NCBI GenBank assembly: GCA_002238925.1
Contig: MPNH01000025.1
Span: 25,001 to 68,530, forward strand
Length of the DNA stretch: 43,530 bases
Reading direction: 5' to 3'
Origin: Spirochaetaceae bacterium bin103
GTDB taxonomy: Bacteria > Spirochaetota > Spirochaetia > SZUA-6 > Bin103
Under the pieces are notes generated by a model that did no database searches, was not told the DNA's origin, and saw only the letters and a program-made list of their open reading frames with translations. Of the stretch, positions 21,036-28,411 are shown in pieces (within the stretch, counting starts at the first letter, position 1; every line of letters starts with the position of its first letter). Position numbers and translations under genes: made by a program.

Positions 21036-21791
21036 ATGGCACCGGTCCGGGGCACCATGCCCTTCCTGCAACATGCCGCCGAGCTACGCCGGCGGTTGAT
21101 CATCTCGCTGCTGGCGGCGCTTGGCGGGGCAATCGTGTGCTATTCATTCTACGAGCCGGTGCTGGCCGTTCTGTTGCGCCCGCTGGATGCCGTGCCCGAC
21201 GTTGCCGCGGCAGAAGGCGGCGGCGAAGCCTACCTGTTCATCAACACCATCTTCGAAGGCTTCCTGGTGCGCGTGAAGGTGGCGCTGATCGCCGGCGTGG
21301 TGCTGTCGCTGCCGGTACACTTCTACAACGTGGTGCGGTTCATCTTTCCCGGTCTCACGCTGCGTGAGCGGCGCGCGATTTCCGGCGCGCTGGCGGCATC
21401 ATTCGTGCTCCTGTTGCTCGGGTTCTTCTACAGCTACTACAGCGTGATTCCGCTGTCGGTGCGCTTCCTCGTCAGTTCCGGCTTTACGCCGCCCGGCGTG
21501 GGGCTGTTGCTGAACTTCGGGCGCAACGTGTTCTTTGTGTTCCAGTTCCTGTTGGTGTTCCTGGTGGTGTTCCAGATCCCGATCCTGCTGGTAGTGTTGA
21601 TGATGACCGGGGTGGTGACGCGTCGCGCCCTGTTGCGCGCAAGCCGCTACGCGGTGGTGGCGATCGTCGCCCTGGCGGCCGTGGTTACGCCGCCCGACGT
21701 GGTGTCGCAGGTGAGTTTGGCGGTGCCGATGGTGGGGATGTTCTTTCTGTCGATCCTGGTGGCCAAGCTGTTCGGCTTCGGGGCAGAGTAG
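21036..21791 (+). CDS. tatC: Sec-independent protein translocase TatC
   Basis: The 251-residue inner-membrane protein has six hydrophobic segments and the order expected of TatC, the receptor for twin-arginine signal peptides. The N-terminal 'FLQHAAELRRRLIISLLAAL' matches the conserved 'HLxELRxRL' region. 'YLFINTIFEGFLVRVKVALI' and 'FPGLTLRERRAI' match the following loops, and 'VTPPDVVSQVSLAVPMVGMF' is the usual end block. A near ATG at 21057 is an alternative start. It lies in an operon with ccsA upstream and two TatA/B genes downstream (GTG start overlapping its stop). Confidence 0.95.
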   Translation: MAPVRGTMPFLQHAAELRRRLIISLLAALGGAIVCYSFYEPVLAVLLRPLDAVPDVAAAEGGGEAYLFINTIFEGFLVRVKVALIAGVVLSLPVHFYNVVRFIFPGLTLRERRAISGALAASFVLLLLGFFYSYYSVIPLSVRFLVSSGFTPPGVGLLLNFGRNVFFVFQFLLVFLVVFQIPILLVVLMMTGVVTRRALLRASRYAVVAIVALAAVVTPPDVVSQVSLAVPMVGMFFLSILVAKLFGFGAE

Positions 21792-22102
21792 TGTTCGGCC
21801 TTGGCATCTGGGAGATCGCCCTGCTGTGTATCGCGCTGCTGGTGTTCGTACGGCCCGAGGAACTGCCGAAGGTGATGGGCAAGCTCGGGCAGTGGTACGG
21901 CAGGGTAACGGGGTCGTCGCGCTACCTCATGCGCCGGCTCCAGGAGCCGTTCGAGCTGGACGACGAGCAGGCCGGCGGCGATAAGCCGGAGGGCGGCGGA
22001 AATTCCATCGCTGACAATGGCGCACGTCCGGGGCAGCGGCAGGCAGTGCCCGGAACGCCGCACGGGGACCAAACCAAGACGGAGGGAGGCGAGCAGAAAT
22101 GA
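21791..22102 (+). CDS. TatA/TatB-type translocase subunit (TatB-like)
   Basis: The 103-residue protein has the Tat layout: a short exported N-terminus, one membrane helix ('IWEIALLCIALLVFVRPEEL'), then 'PKVMGKLGQWYGRVTGSSRY' as the amphipathic helix and a charged, disordered tail. The 'FGLGIWEIALL' start and polar helix residue (Glu in WEI) resemble TatB, which passes substrates from TatC to TatA. The GTG start overlaps the tatC stop, and its own stop overlaps the next ATG as ATGA. TatA/TatB assignment from sequence alone is uncertain. Confidence 0.85.
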   Translation: MFGLGIWEIALLCIALLVFVRPEELPKVMGKLGQWYGRVTGSSRYLMRRLQEPFELDDEQAGGDKPEGGGNSIADNGARPGQRQAVPGTPHGDQTKTEGGEQK

Positions 22103-22308
22103 TACCAGGTGGAGCAGAGTGGATCATTATCGGCGGGGTGGTGCTGGTGTTGTTCGGCGCCTCGGCGATTCCGCGCTTCGCGCGCTCGATCGGACGCGCC
22201 AAGAAGGAATTCGAGAAGGGCCAGCACGACGGCGCCCGCCAGGCGGAACAGCGCGAGGGCGAGGAAGTGCCTTCCGCGGACGACCCCGAGGAGCGTCCGA
22301 CAGCCTGA
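22099..22308 (+). CDS. tatA: Twin-arginine translocase subunit TatA
   Basis: The 69-residue protein has a single membrane helix 'WIIIGGVVLVLFGASAIPRF' (residues 8-27). It continues into the amphipathic helix 'ARSIGRAKKEFEKG' and an acidic, Pro/Glu-rich tail. 'LFGASAIPRFARSIGRAKKE' is the normal TatA hinge, although Ser-Ala replaces the common Lys-Leu. It forms the pore of the Tat system. It overlaps the previous gene by four bases and is the last gene of the lipoprotein-resB-ccsA-tatC-tatB-tatA row. It faces the convergent coaBC. Confidence 0.9.
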   Translation: MIPGGAEWIIIGGVVLVLFGASAIPRFARSIGRAKKEFEKGQHDGARQAEQREGEEVPSADDPEERPTA

Positions 22309-22313
22309 TCGCC

Positions 22314-22330
22314 GCTGCCGGCGCGGCAGC
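22314..22330. terminator. Hairpin between convergent tatA and coaBC
   Basis: GCTGCCG (22314-22320) pairs perfectly with CGGCAGC (22324-22330) around a three-base loop, shortly after the tatA stop. No T run follows in either direction, so termination is only possible. Confidence 0.35.
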
Positions 22331-22394
22331 AGTACTCCGGGGCACGGACCACGTTTCCGCACCCATCCGCGCCGCGTGCTGCCCGGATGGCGAG

Positions 22395-23639
22395 CTACGG
22401 AGCGAGCAGCTTGCGCGCGGCGTCGAGAATGTGGTGGGCCGCCTGTTCCTTGGGCATGGCGGGCAGTGCCACCGGCGGCGCCTCCGGCGCCACGAGCAGC
22501 ACTTCGTTGTCGTCCGAGCCGAACACGCTGGCGCCTTCGCCGCCGGCAATCAGGTTGCCGACCACCAGGTCCACCCTCTTGCCGGCGAGCTTGGCGCGCG
22601 CCCGCTCCTCGAGCCTCTCGGTCTCGGCGGCGAAGGCCACGATTGCAGTGCCGCCGGCGTTGCCGCGCTCGCGCCGCCGCCGGGCCGCGGCGGAAACGAT
22701 GTCCTCGGTGCGTTCCAGGTGGAGCACAAGGCTTGCCCCGCGGTCGTCCTTCTTGATCTTGCGCTGTGCCGCCGCCGCCGGGCGGTAGTCGGCGACCGCC
22801 GCCGCCATCAGCAGCAGATCGTGGCTGTCCAGGCCGGCCATGACCGCCGTGTGCATCTCGGCCGCGGTGGCCACGCCGCGGATGGCGAAGCCGGCGTCGT
22901 CGGCCGGCGGCGCGGCGGTGGTGACCAGGGTGACCGCGGCGCCGCGGTCGCGCGCCGCCCGTGCCAGGGCCACGCCCATCTTGCCGCTCGAACGGTTGCC
23001 CAGGACGCGTACCGGATCGAGCGGCTCGCGGGTGCCGCCGGCGGTTACCAGGCAACGCTTGCCGGCCAGGTCGCCGCCGCGGCCGAGCAGCCGGCGGATG
23101 TGACCGACCAGCGCGTCCGATTCCAGCATGCGGCCGACGCCGCCGGCACCGGACGCGTGCCGGCCGCTGGCGGGGCCGGCAACTGCCACGCCGTCGGCCT
23201 GCAACTGCGCGACGTTGCGCCGGGTTGCCGGGTGGGCCCACATTTCGGCTTCCATCGCCGGCGCCACCAGGACCGGCGCGCGGGTGCCGAGCGCGGTGAG
23301 GGCCAGCAGGTCGTCGGCGGTGCCGTGCGCCAGCCGGGCCAGGGTGCGGGCGGTGGCGGGGGCGACCACCAGCAGGTCGGCGTCCGCCGCCAGCGCGATG
23401 TGCGGTATGCCGCGCGGGGCGAACATGCCGGTGTGCACCTCGCCCGGCGTGAGTGCCGCGAAGGTGGCGGCGGTGACGAAGCGCGCGCCCGCTTCGGTAA
23501 GGATCACGTCGACATGGGCGCCGTGCTGCACCAGCGCGCTCACCAGTGCCGCCGACTTGTAGGCGGCGATGCTGCCGGTAACGCCGACCACGACGCGGGC
23601 GCCTGCGAGCACGCCGCGGTTGTGTATGGTGTCGTTCAT
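22395..23639 (-). CDS. coaBC: Bifunctional phosphopantothenoylcysteine decarboxylase/phosphopantothenate-cysteine ligase
   Basis: The 414-residue fusion catalyses two steps of CoA synthesis. The N-terminal flavoprotein decarboxylase has 'GVTGSIAAYKSAALV' (19-33), the catalytic His in 'IPHIALAADADLLV' (His80), and the clamp region 'VAPATART' and 'PAMEAEMW'. In most members the last two read PATANT and PAMNxxMW; here Arg98 and Glu130 replace the two Asn. The C-terminal ligase has 'VTAGGTREPLDPVRVLGNRS', 'SSGKMG' and 'AAVADYRP'. The frame is open upstream to 24077, but ATG 23639, overlapping coaX by four bases, is the start. It is the last gene of panB-panC-coaX-coaBC. Confidence 0.93.
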   Translation of the reverse strand: MNDTIHNRGVLAGARVVVGVTGSIAAYKSAALVSALVQHGAHVDVILTEAGARFVTAATFAALTPGEVHTGMFAPRGIPHIALAADADLLVVAPATARTLARLAHGTADDLLALTALGTRAPVLVAPAMEAEMWAHPATRRNVAQLQADGVAVAGPASGRHASGAGGVGRMLESDALVGHIRRLLGRGGDLAGKRCLVTAGGTREPLDPVRVLGNRSSGKMGVALARAARDRGAAVTLVTTAAPPADDAGFAIRGVATAAEMHTAVMAGLDSHDLLLMAAAVADYRPAAAAQRKIKKDDRGASLVLHLERTEDIVSAAARRRRERGNAGGTAIVAFAAETERLEERARAKLAGKRVDLVVGNLIAGGEGASVFGSDDNEVLLVAPEAPPVALPAMPKEQAAHHILDAARKLLAP

Positions 23640-24427
23640 GACGATGGTTCCTGCTCCGGTTCGGCGCGGTTGAGGTCGTAAACGATGCGCAGCCCCTTCA
23701 GCGTGAGCCAGGGATCGATGCGTTCGATTACCGTGGTCTCGGCGGCGATTACGTCGGCCAGCCCGCCGGTGCCGATGACGCGCATGCCCGGCCCCAACTC
23801 GGCGCGGAACCGCTCCACCATCCCCTCCACCAAGGCAACGTAGCCGAACACCAGGCCCGACTGCATGGCGTGTACGGTATTGCGCCCGATCGCCGCCGGC
23901 GGCGGCCGCAGTTCCACGTTCGGCAGCCGTGCGGTGCGCCCGGCCAGCGCCTGCAGGGAGATCTCCAGTCCCGGAGCGATCGCGCCGCCGAGGTACTCGC
24001 CGGCCGCGTTGATGGCGTCGAAGGTGGTGCCGGTGCCGAAGTCGATGATGCACGCCGGGGCGCCGTAGTGGCTGCACACCGCAGCCGCGTTGACCACGCG
24101 GTCGGCGCCGACGTCGCGCGGGCTGTCGTAGCGAATCTTCACCCCGGTTCTGACGCCGGCGTCCACCACCAGGGGTGGCTGGTGAAACATGCGTTGCGCC
24201 AGCTCGGCGAACGCGGCGGTGAGCGGGGGCACCACGCTGGCCAGGGCCACCCCGTCGATGGTCGACGGGTCGATGCGGGCGGCGCCGAACAGCCCGGCGA
24301 CCAGCACTTCATACTCCTCGGTGGTGGCCAGTATGCGGGTCTGGACGCGCCAGCTCGCGCGCAGCTCGGCGCCGTCGAACACGCCGAGCACGATGTTGCT
24401 GTTCCCTATGTCGATGCCAAGCAGCAT
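23636..24427 (-). CDS. coaX: Type III pantothenate kinase
   Basis: The 263-residue cytoplasmic enzyme phosphorylates pantothenate, the first step from pantothenate to CoA. It has the CoaX P-loop 'LGIDIGNSNIVLGVFDG' (3-19), 'GADRVVNAAAV' with the catalytic Asp, 'IIDFGTGTTFDAIN', 'YLGGAIAPGLEISLQALAGR' and 'VIGTGGLADVIA'. Type III kinases need a monovalent cation and are not feedback-inhibited by CoA. AGGA lies eight bases before the ATG at 24427. Just upstream an imperfect 83-bp copy of its own first codons carries a better AGGAG site and another ATG at 24507 in a different frame. The true ATG is set by the intact P-loop. Confidence 0.94.
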   Translation of the reverse strand: MLLGIDIGNSNIVLGVFDGAELRASWRVQTRILATTEEYEVLVAGLFGAARIDPSTIDGVALASVVPPLTAAFAELAQRMFHQPPLVVDAGVRTGVKIRYDSPRDVGADRVVNAAAVCSHYGAPACIIDFGTGTTFDAINAAGEYLGGAIAPGLEISLQALAGRTARLPNVELRPPPAAIGRNTVHAMQSGLVFGYVALVEGMVERFRAELGPGMRVIGTGGLADVIAAETTVIERIDPWLTLKGLRIVYDLNRAEPEQEPSS

Positions 24428-24553
24428 ACGTTGGATCCTGTCCCAAAGGATTGCGTGGCCTTGGCGCGGACGATGCTATTGTTGCCTATGTCGATGCCGA
24501 GCAGCATACGGCGGACTCCTGTCGCAAAGGACTGCGGGTGGCCTCGGCGCGGA
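24391..24553 (-). repeat. Tandem duplication of the coaX start region
   Basis: An 80-base unit (24391-24470) and an 83-base unit (24471-24553) are clearly homologous with scattered changes. Each holds a coaX-like start that reads MLLGIDIGN on the minus strand. The upstream unit opens a 33-codon frame (24507 down to 24406), out of phase with coaX and overlapping its true start. It also supplies the last 22 or so codons of panC. Confidence 0.9.
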
Positions 24554-25400
24554 CTTCCACGTCATCCGGCAGCAGGACATTATCGATGAGCCGTACGCCC
24601 TCCACCCGGGCGGCGAGGGACAGCAGCGCGCGCGCCGTTGCGGCGTTGTCCGGCAGTTCGCGCAGGTTGTCGGGGTCGGCGAGGCTCAGGTATTCCAGTT
24701 CCACGCTGGCGGCGGTGATCGGGCCGCGCGCCAGGCGGAGCAGGGTGTCGCGCTGCCGTTCGCCGTCCAGCCAGGCGCGGCCGGCGGCCAGCAGGCCGCG
24801 GTACAGGGAGGTGGCGCGGCGGCTGCCGCGGTCGCTGAGCAGCTTGTTGCGGGAGCTCAGCGCCAGGCCGCCGGCGGTGCGCACGGTCGGACAGCCGACG
24901 ATGGTGACCGGCAGGCCGAGGTCTTTGGTGAGGCGGCGCACGACGGCGAGCTGCTGGGCGTCCTTGCGTCCGAAATAGGCGCGCCGCGGCGTGAACAGCA
25001 CGAGCAGCTTGGTGACAACGGTGGCGACGCCGGTGAAATGATCGCGGCGCGCGGCGCCCTCCAGCGGGCGCGACAGCTCGCGTACCTCGACGTAGGTCTG
25101 AAAGCCGGCGGGGTACACTTCCTCGGGCGGCGGGGTCCATACCAGGTCGACGCCTTCCCGCGCCAGCAGGTCGAGGTCGCGGTCGAGGTCGCGCGGGTAG
25201 GCGTCCAGGTCGGCGCGGTCGTCGAACTGCGCCGGGTTCACGAAGATGCTGACCGCCGTGTGGTCGCACTCGGCACGGCTGGCGCGCACCAGCGCGAGGT
25301 GGCCGGCGTGCAGGGAGCCCATGGTGGGCACCAGGCCGGCGCGGCCGGCGATGGCGCGCCGCGCCGTTCGCACGTCGTCGGCGCGGGATACCACACGCAT
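24486..25400 (-). CDS. panC: Pantoate-beta-alanine ligase (pantothenate synthetase)
   Basis: The 304-residue enzyme joins pantoate and beta-alanine using ATP to make pantothenate. Family motifs are all present: 'LVPTMGSLHAGHLALV' (about 23-38) with the nucleotide-binding HxGH, 'NPAQF', 'RPLEGAARRDHFTGVATVV', 'YFGRKDAQQL' and 'LSSRNKLL' (the KMSKS-like loop region). The normal end is at 'VRLIDNVLLP'; about 25 further residues come from the duplicated coaX start unit. It starts two bases after the panB stop codon region and is cotranscribed with panB and coaX. Confidence 0.95.
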   Translation of the reverse strand: MRVVSRADDVRTARRAIAGRAGLVPTMGSLHAGHLALVRASRAECDHTAVSIFVNPAQFDDRADLDAYPRDLDRDLDLLAREGVDLVWTPPPEEVYPAGFQTYVEVRELSRPLEGAARRDHFTGVATVVTKLLVLFTPRRAYFGRKDAQQLAVVRRLTKDLGLPVTIVGCPTVRTAGGLALSSRNKLLSDRGSRRATSLYRGLLAAGRAWLDGERQRDTLLRLARGPITAASVELEYLSLADPDNLRELPDNAATARALLSLAARVEGVRLIDNVLLPDDVEVRAEATRSPLRQESAVCCSAST

Positions 25401-25402
25401 TG

Positions 25403-26311
25403 CTAGCGCTCCGCTCCCGCGGCGTGCGGCGCCGGCGGCGGCTCACCTGTCGGTGTTCCCTGCTCGCCGGCGCACTCGCGGAAGCGTTCCAGCTCCGACT
25501 GTTCCATGAGGTAGCTGTGCTCGCGGACCGGGAACTGCCCGCTGCGCACCTCGTTGCAGTAGCGGGTTACGGCCGCGGTGATCTGCTCGCCGACCGCCGC
25601 GTACTGCTTGACGTAACGCGGCGCCTGGCCGGTGTGCATGCCGATTACTTCGTGGTAGATCAGCACTTGGCCGTCGCACCCGGGACCGGCGCCGATGCCG
25701 ATGGTGGCCACCGGCACGCGCCGGGTTACTTCGGCCGCCACCTTGCGCGGCACCGCCTCGATCACGATGGCGAAACAGCCCGCTTCGGCAACCGCGACGC
25801 CGTCGAGCAGCACGCGCCGGGCGGCTTCGGCGTTCCTGCCCTGCACGCGGTAGCCGCCGTACAGGTGTTCCGACTGCGGCCCGAGCCCGACGTGGCCCAT
25901 CACCGGTATGCCGGCCGCGACGATGGCAGCGATTGCCTCGGTCCGTTCCGCGCCGCCCTCCAGCTTGACCGCCTCGCAGCCGCCCTCCTTGACCAGGCGC
26001 ACGGCGTTGGCCACCGCGTCGCGGGTGGCGGTCTGGTAGGAGCCGAACGGCAGATCGCCCACCACGAAGGCGGCGGGGGCGGCGCGGGACACGGCGCGGC
26101 AGTGATGGATCATCTCGTCCATGGTGACCGGCACCGTGCCCGGGTAGCCGAGCATGAACGAACCGAGGCTGTCGCCGACCAGGATGAGGTCCACCCCGGC
26201 GCGGTCAGCGAACCGGGCGCTGTAGAAGTCGTAGGCGGTGATCATCGCCAAGCGCGGCGCGGCACCCGTGCGCTTGGTGACCTGACGGATGGTGACTTTG
26301 TCGCGATCCAC
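25403..26311 (-). CDS. panB: 3-methyl-2-oxobutanoate hydroxymethyltransferase
   Basis: The 302-residue enzyme transfers a one-carbon group from methylene-tetrahydrofolate to ketoisovalerate, giving ketopantoate. 'MITAYDFYSARFADRAGVDL' (near residue 22), 'LVGDSLG' with a Mg-binding Asp, 'GDLPFGSY', 'EAVKLEGG' (active-site Lys and Glu), 'PVMGHVGLGPQSEHLYGGY' and 'IGIGAGPGCDGQVLIYHEVI' are family blocks. The usual 'TPQ' in the HVGLTPQ motif is 'GPQ' here. The frame is open upstream, but GTG 26311, eight bases after GAGG, gives the family's normal start. It leads panB-panC-coaX-coaBC. The ketopantoate reductase gene panE is not nearby. Confidence 0.94.
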   Translation of the reverse strand: MDRDKVTIRQVTKRTGAAPRLAMITAYDFYSARFADRAGVDLILVGDSLGSFMLGYPGTVPVTMDEMIHHCRAVSRAAPAAFVVGDLPFGSYQTATRDAVANAVRLVKEGGCEAVKLEGGAERTEAIAAIVAAGIPVMGHVGLGPQSEHLYGGYRVQGRNAEAARRVLLDGVAVAEAGCFAIVIEAVPRKVAAEVTRRVPVATIGIGAGPGCDGQVLIYHEVIGMHTGQAPRYVKQYAAVGEQITAAVTRYCNEVRSGQFPVREHSYLMEQSELERFRECAGEQGTPTGEPPPAPHAAGAER

Positions 26312-26561
26312 GGCGTTACCTCTGCCACCAGTCGTACTTTCGTCCGTTGCAAGCAGGGCGCCGGGAGGGCGTACAGAATAGCTGCGTCGTCCCGGTCGAC
26401 CCACGATCCAGGCAACGGTACCGCGCCGCCGGCGCGGCGCGAGAGTTCGGACTGTTCGTTCGCTGCCGCAACGCGGTCAGCGACGCTATTAACGTAGCGA
26501 ACGGGTGTTCCGACCGTCAACCGGCCTCGGACCGAACCTGACCGAACCTGGCCGTACCACC
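26312..26561. other. Divergent intergenic region, panB to ATPase cassette
   Basis: No gene is supported in these 250 bases. They hold a direct repeat of ACCGAACCTG (26531-26540 and 26541-26550) and a small inverted repeat CGCTA-N6-TAGCG near 26488. I cannot place a convincing panB promoter. Confidence 0.5.
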
Positions 26562-26630
26562 CGTCATCAGACCGTGTCCGACTGTCCGGCTTCCGAGGTG
26601 CTATAATCACAACACGTGAGCGCGACTGTG
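26562..26630 (+). repeat. Promoter-start cassette, copy A
   Basis: First of three copies (others at 32453-32510 and 42350-42417). It shares 'cagaccgtgtccgactgtc', 'ggcttcc', a TATAAT -10 box (26602-26607) and a following GTGAG with the other copies. The GTG at 26616 is eight bases after the -10 box, so the transcript would be leaderless. The first five codons (Val-Ser-Ala-Thr-Val) closely match copy C. Confidence 0.85.
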
Positions 26631-26720
26631 GTTTCGGTGCCAACAGCCTTGTGGATGGCCAACAGGCGGGCGGAGTTCGTTGCGTGCCGCACCCCGCTGG
26701 CGGCGGAGGCGATAGGGTGA
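26616..26720 (+). CDS. 34-aa upstream ORF coupled to AAA ATPase
   Basis: A GTG-started frame begins at the predicted transcription start and encodes 34 residues beginning 'VSATVVSVPTALWMANRRAE'. Its stop overlaps the GTG of the ATPase (GTGA, 26717-26720). Its first codons match those of the DUF4160 gene behind copy C of the cassette; the rest is unrelated. It may be a leader that feeds ribosomes to the ATPase rather than a functional peptide. No homologue is recognised. Confidence 0.5.
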   Translation: MSATVVSVPTALWMANRRAEFVACRTPLAAEAIG

Positions 26721-27877
26721 CAACGCAGCAACGCCTATTCACTCCCGGCACGGGAGCAACGCCGCCGGCCTTGACGGGGCGCGAGCGGGAGCAGGGAGTA
26801 TTGACCGGATGTCTGGCAGACCTGCTCGGCGGCACGTCGCCGCCGCATGATGTCGTGCTGACCGGTCCGCGCGGCACCGGCAAGACGGTGCTCATCAACT
26901 GGTTCGAGCGCGCCTGCCGCGACCACGAACCGGACGTGGACGTGCTAAAACTGACCCCGTCCGACATCCCTACGCGGGACGCCCTGATCGAGGTTCTGGC
27001 ACCGCCGGCCGGAATAGCGAAGCTGCTGCCCCGGAAACTGGGCGTAGCGGCGGTCGGCTCGGTCGAGTGGGCTCCGCCGACCGGGGGGGTGCGGAACCTG
27101 CGGGCGGAGTTGACCGCCCGGTGCCGAAGAAAGCCGCTGGCGGTACTACTCGACGAGGCGCACACGCTGGACGTGGAGGTGGGCAGAACGCTGCTCAACG
27201 CCAGTCAACAGGTGCGCGTCGACGCACCGTTCCTGCTGGTGCTCGCCGGCACGCCGGGTTTGGCGGCGCATCTCGGCACTATGGACGTGTCTTTCTGGAG
27301 CCGCTTGGGAGAGGGGCGTCTGGGCATCGGCCTCTTGAGCGACGCGGCTGCCCGTGCCGCCCTGGTTGAACCGCTGGCAGCCCACGGCGACGGTATCGAC
27401 GCCGACGCCCTCGCGACGGTCGTGGAATACAGCCAGCGCTATCCGTACTTTATCCAACTCTGGGGCGAGGCCCTGTGGAAGCGGCTTCTGTCCACCGGCG
27501 CGACGCGGCTGACCGCGGCCCACGCGGCTGCGGTGCGGCCCGACGTGGTCGCCAGGGTCACCGACTATTACGAGGATCGGTATCTGGAGTTGGATCAATC
27601 GGGATGGCTGGCCGTTGCCGAGCGCGTTGCCGCGCGCTTTCAATCCATGCCGACGCTGACTTACGAGGAGCTGAAGTCGACGGTCGCCGCCGGCCTCCCG
27701 GCGCACGCGGAGCCCGGGCAGGTGCACGCGGCCCTGAACGCCCTGCAGCGGCTGGGTTTCGTCTGGCGGCCGCCCGGACAGCTTCCACCGGTCCGCTACG
27801 AGCCCGGTATCCCCTCGCTGATGGCCCACGTGCTCGACCACAACGGCGCGGCTGACGGCTGCAATGCGCGTGGTTGA
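26717..27877 (+). CDS. AAA-type ATPase (AAA_16/ORC-like)
   Basis: The 386-residue cytoplasmic ATPase has 'LTGREREQGVLTGCLADLL' near its start, Walker A 'TGPRGTGKT' (about 49-57) and Walker B 'PLAVLLDEAH' (about 138-147). A sensor-like 'LLVLAGTPGL' comes next. The C-terminal third looks like a winged-helix domain ('LTYEELKSTVAAGLPAHAEP' then 'ALNALQRLGFVWRP'). This resembles ORC/Cdc6-like or MalT/STAND-adjacent ATPases whose partners are usually unknown. GGAGG sits seven bases before GTG 26717, and the upstream small ORF overlaps the start. A 200-codon near-copy of its C-terminal half lies at 32518-33112. The function is unknown; DNA or defence roles are possible. Confidence 0.82.
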   Translation: MTTQQRLFTPGTGATPPALTGREREQGVLTGCLADLLGGTSPPHDVVLTGPRGTGKTVLINWFERACRDHEPDVDVLKLTPSDIPTRDALIEVLAPPAGIAKLLPRKLGVAAVGSVEWAPPTGGVRNLRAELTARCRRKPLAVLLDEAHTLDVEVGRTLLNASQQVRVDAPFLLVLAGTPGLAAHLGTMDVSFWSRLGEGRLGIGLLSDAAARAALVEPLAAHGDGIDADALATVVEYSQRYPYFIQLWGEALWKRLLSTGATRLTAAHAAAVRPDVVARVTDYYEDRYLELDQSGWLAVAERVAARFQSMPTLTYEELKSTVAAGLPAHAEPGQVHAALNALQRLGFVWRPPGQLPPVRYEPGIPSLMAHVLDHNGAADGCNARG

Positions 27878-27901
27878 CGGTTGCCGTGCCTGTGGTACGG
27901 T
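27874..27901 (+). promoter_or_regulatory. Promoter copy before dppB remnant
   Basis: TTGACG (27874-27879), 16 bases, TACGGT (27896-27901). The block TTGACGGTTGCCG and the following TGTGGTA also occur at 34963-34990. A leaderless GTG (27911) follows, opening the ABC permease remnant. Confidence 0.45.
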
Positions 27902-27905
27902 AGTC

Positions 27906-28042
27906 TACCCGTGCATGTCCAGTATGGACGTTGGATTGGCGGGGTACTGCAGGGCGACCTGGGCGTGTCACTCAGGGGAAGCGTGCCTATTGCCCCGAAG
28001 AACCTGGCCAGGTTGCCCGTGACGTTCGAGCCCGACCTGGCT
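27906..28042 (+). pseudogene. Fragment of oligopeptide ABC permease (DppB-like)
   Basis: The translation 'PVHVQYGRWIGGVLQGDLGV' and 'LARLPVTFEPDLAAYL' matches residues about 65-110 of the intact permease at 37293 ('VPVHVQYARWMGAILLRGDL'). The membrane segments on both sides are gone. The reading frame runs on without stop to 28243 but changes to an unrelated sequence. Confidence 0.7.
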
Positions 28043-28377
28043 GCTTACCTACTGGGGCAGGCAGCGCGGCCGCTGGCCGTCGGCGGAGCTGATCCGGCGC
28101 CTGACCTCGGACCCCGCCGATGCCGCGAGGCTGCACGACCGCGGCCGCATCGGAGTCGGGTTGAAGGGCGACCTGCCGGCCGGCGGCGCCCGCCTGATGC
28201 AGGGGACACGGCTATCGCTGCACCGTGGTGGCAGGCCGGGTGACCAGGCGTGACGGCCACCCCACCGGCGCGCTGCCGGGCAAGCTGGTGCGCGGCATGC
28301 GTGCGCAGCCCCGATCACCGGCAGCATGCCAAGAGGCAGCTGCCCGGTCCGCGTCAACCGAGTCTCACGGCGTATAG
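28043..28377 (+). pseudogene. C-terminal remnant of an N-acyl-D-amino-acid deacylase-like amidohydrolase
   Basis: Two frames together read the typical end of this family. The first gives 'LIRRLTSDPADAARLHDRGR' and 'GVGLKGDLPAGGARLMQ'; after a frameshift near 28200 the second gives 'YRCTVVAGRVTRRDGHPTGA' and 'LPGKLVRGMR'. About 20 residues between 'GLKGD' and 'LPAGG' are missing, flanked by the repeat GACCTG. Only the last fifth of the gene remains. Its substrate cannot be told. Confidence 0.6.
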
Positions 28378-28411
28378 CGTCCGTTCACCCGCGGGGCGCC
28401 CTGGCCCGGGT

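Noticed and set aside
23640..24077. N-terminal extension of CoaBC
   Set aside because: It is antiparallel-free but out of frame within coaX; the coaBC start at 23639 overlaps the coaX stop normally.
24406..24507. Decoy coaX ORF as a separate gene
   Set aside because: Only the first 12 codons match CoaX; it is a by-product of the tandem duplication.
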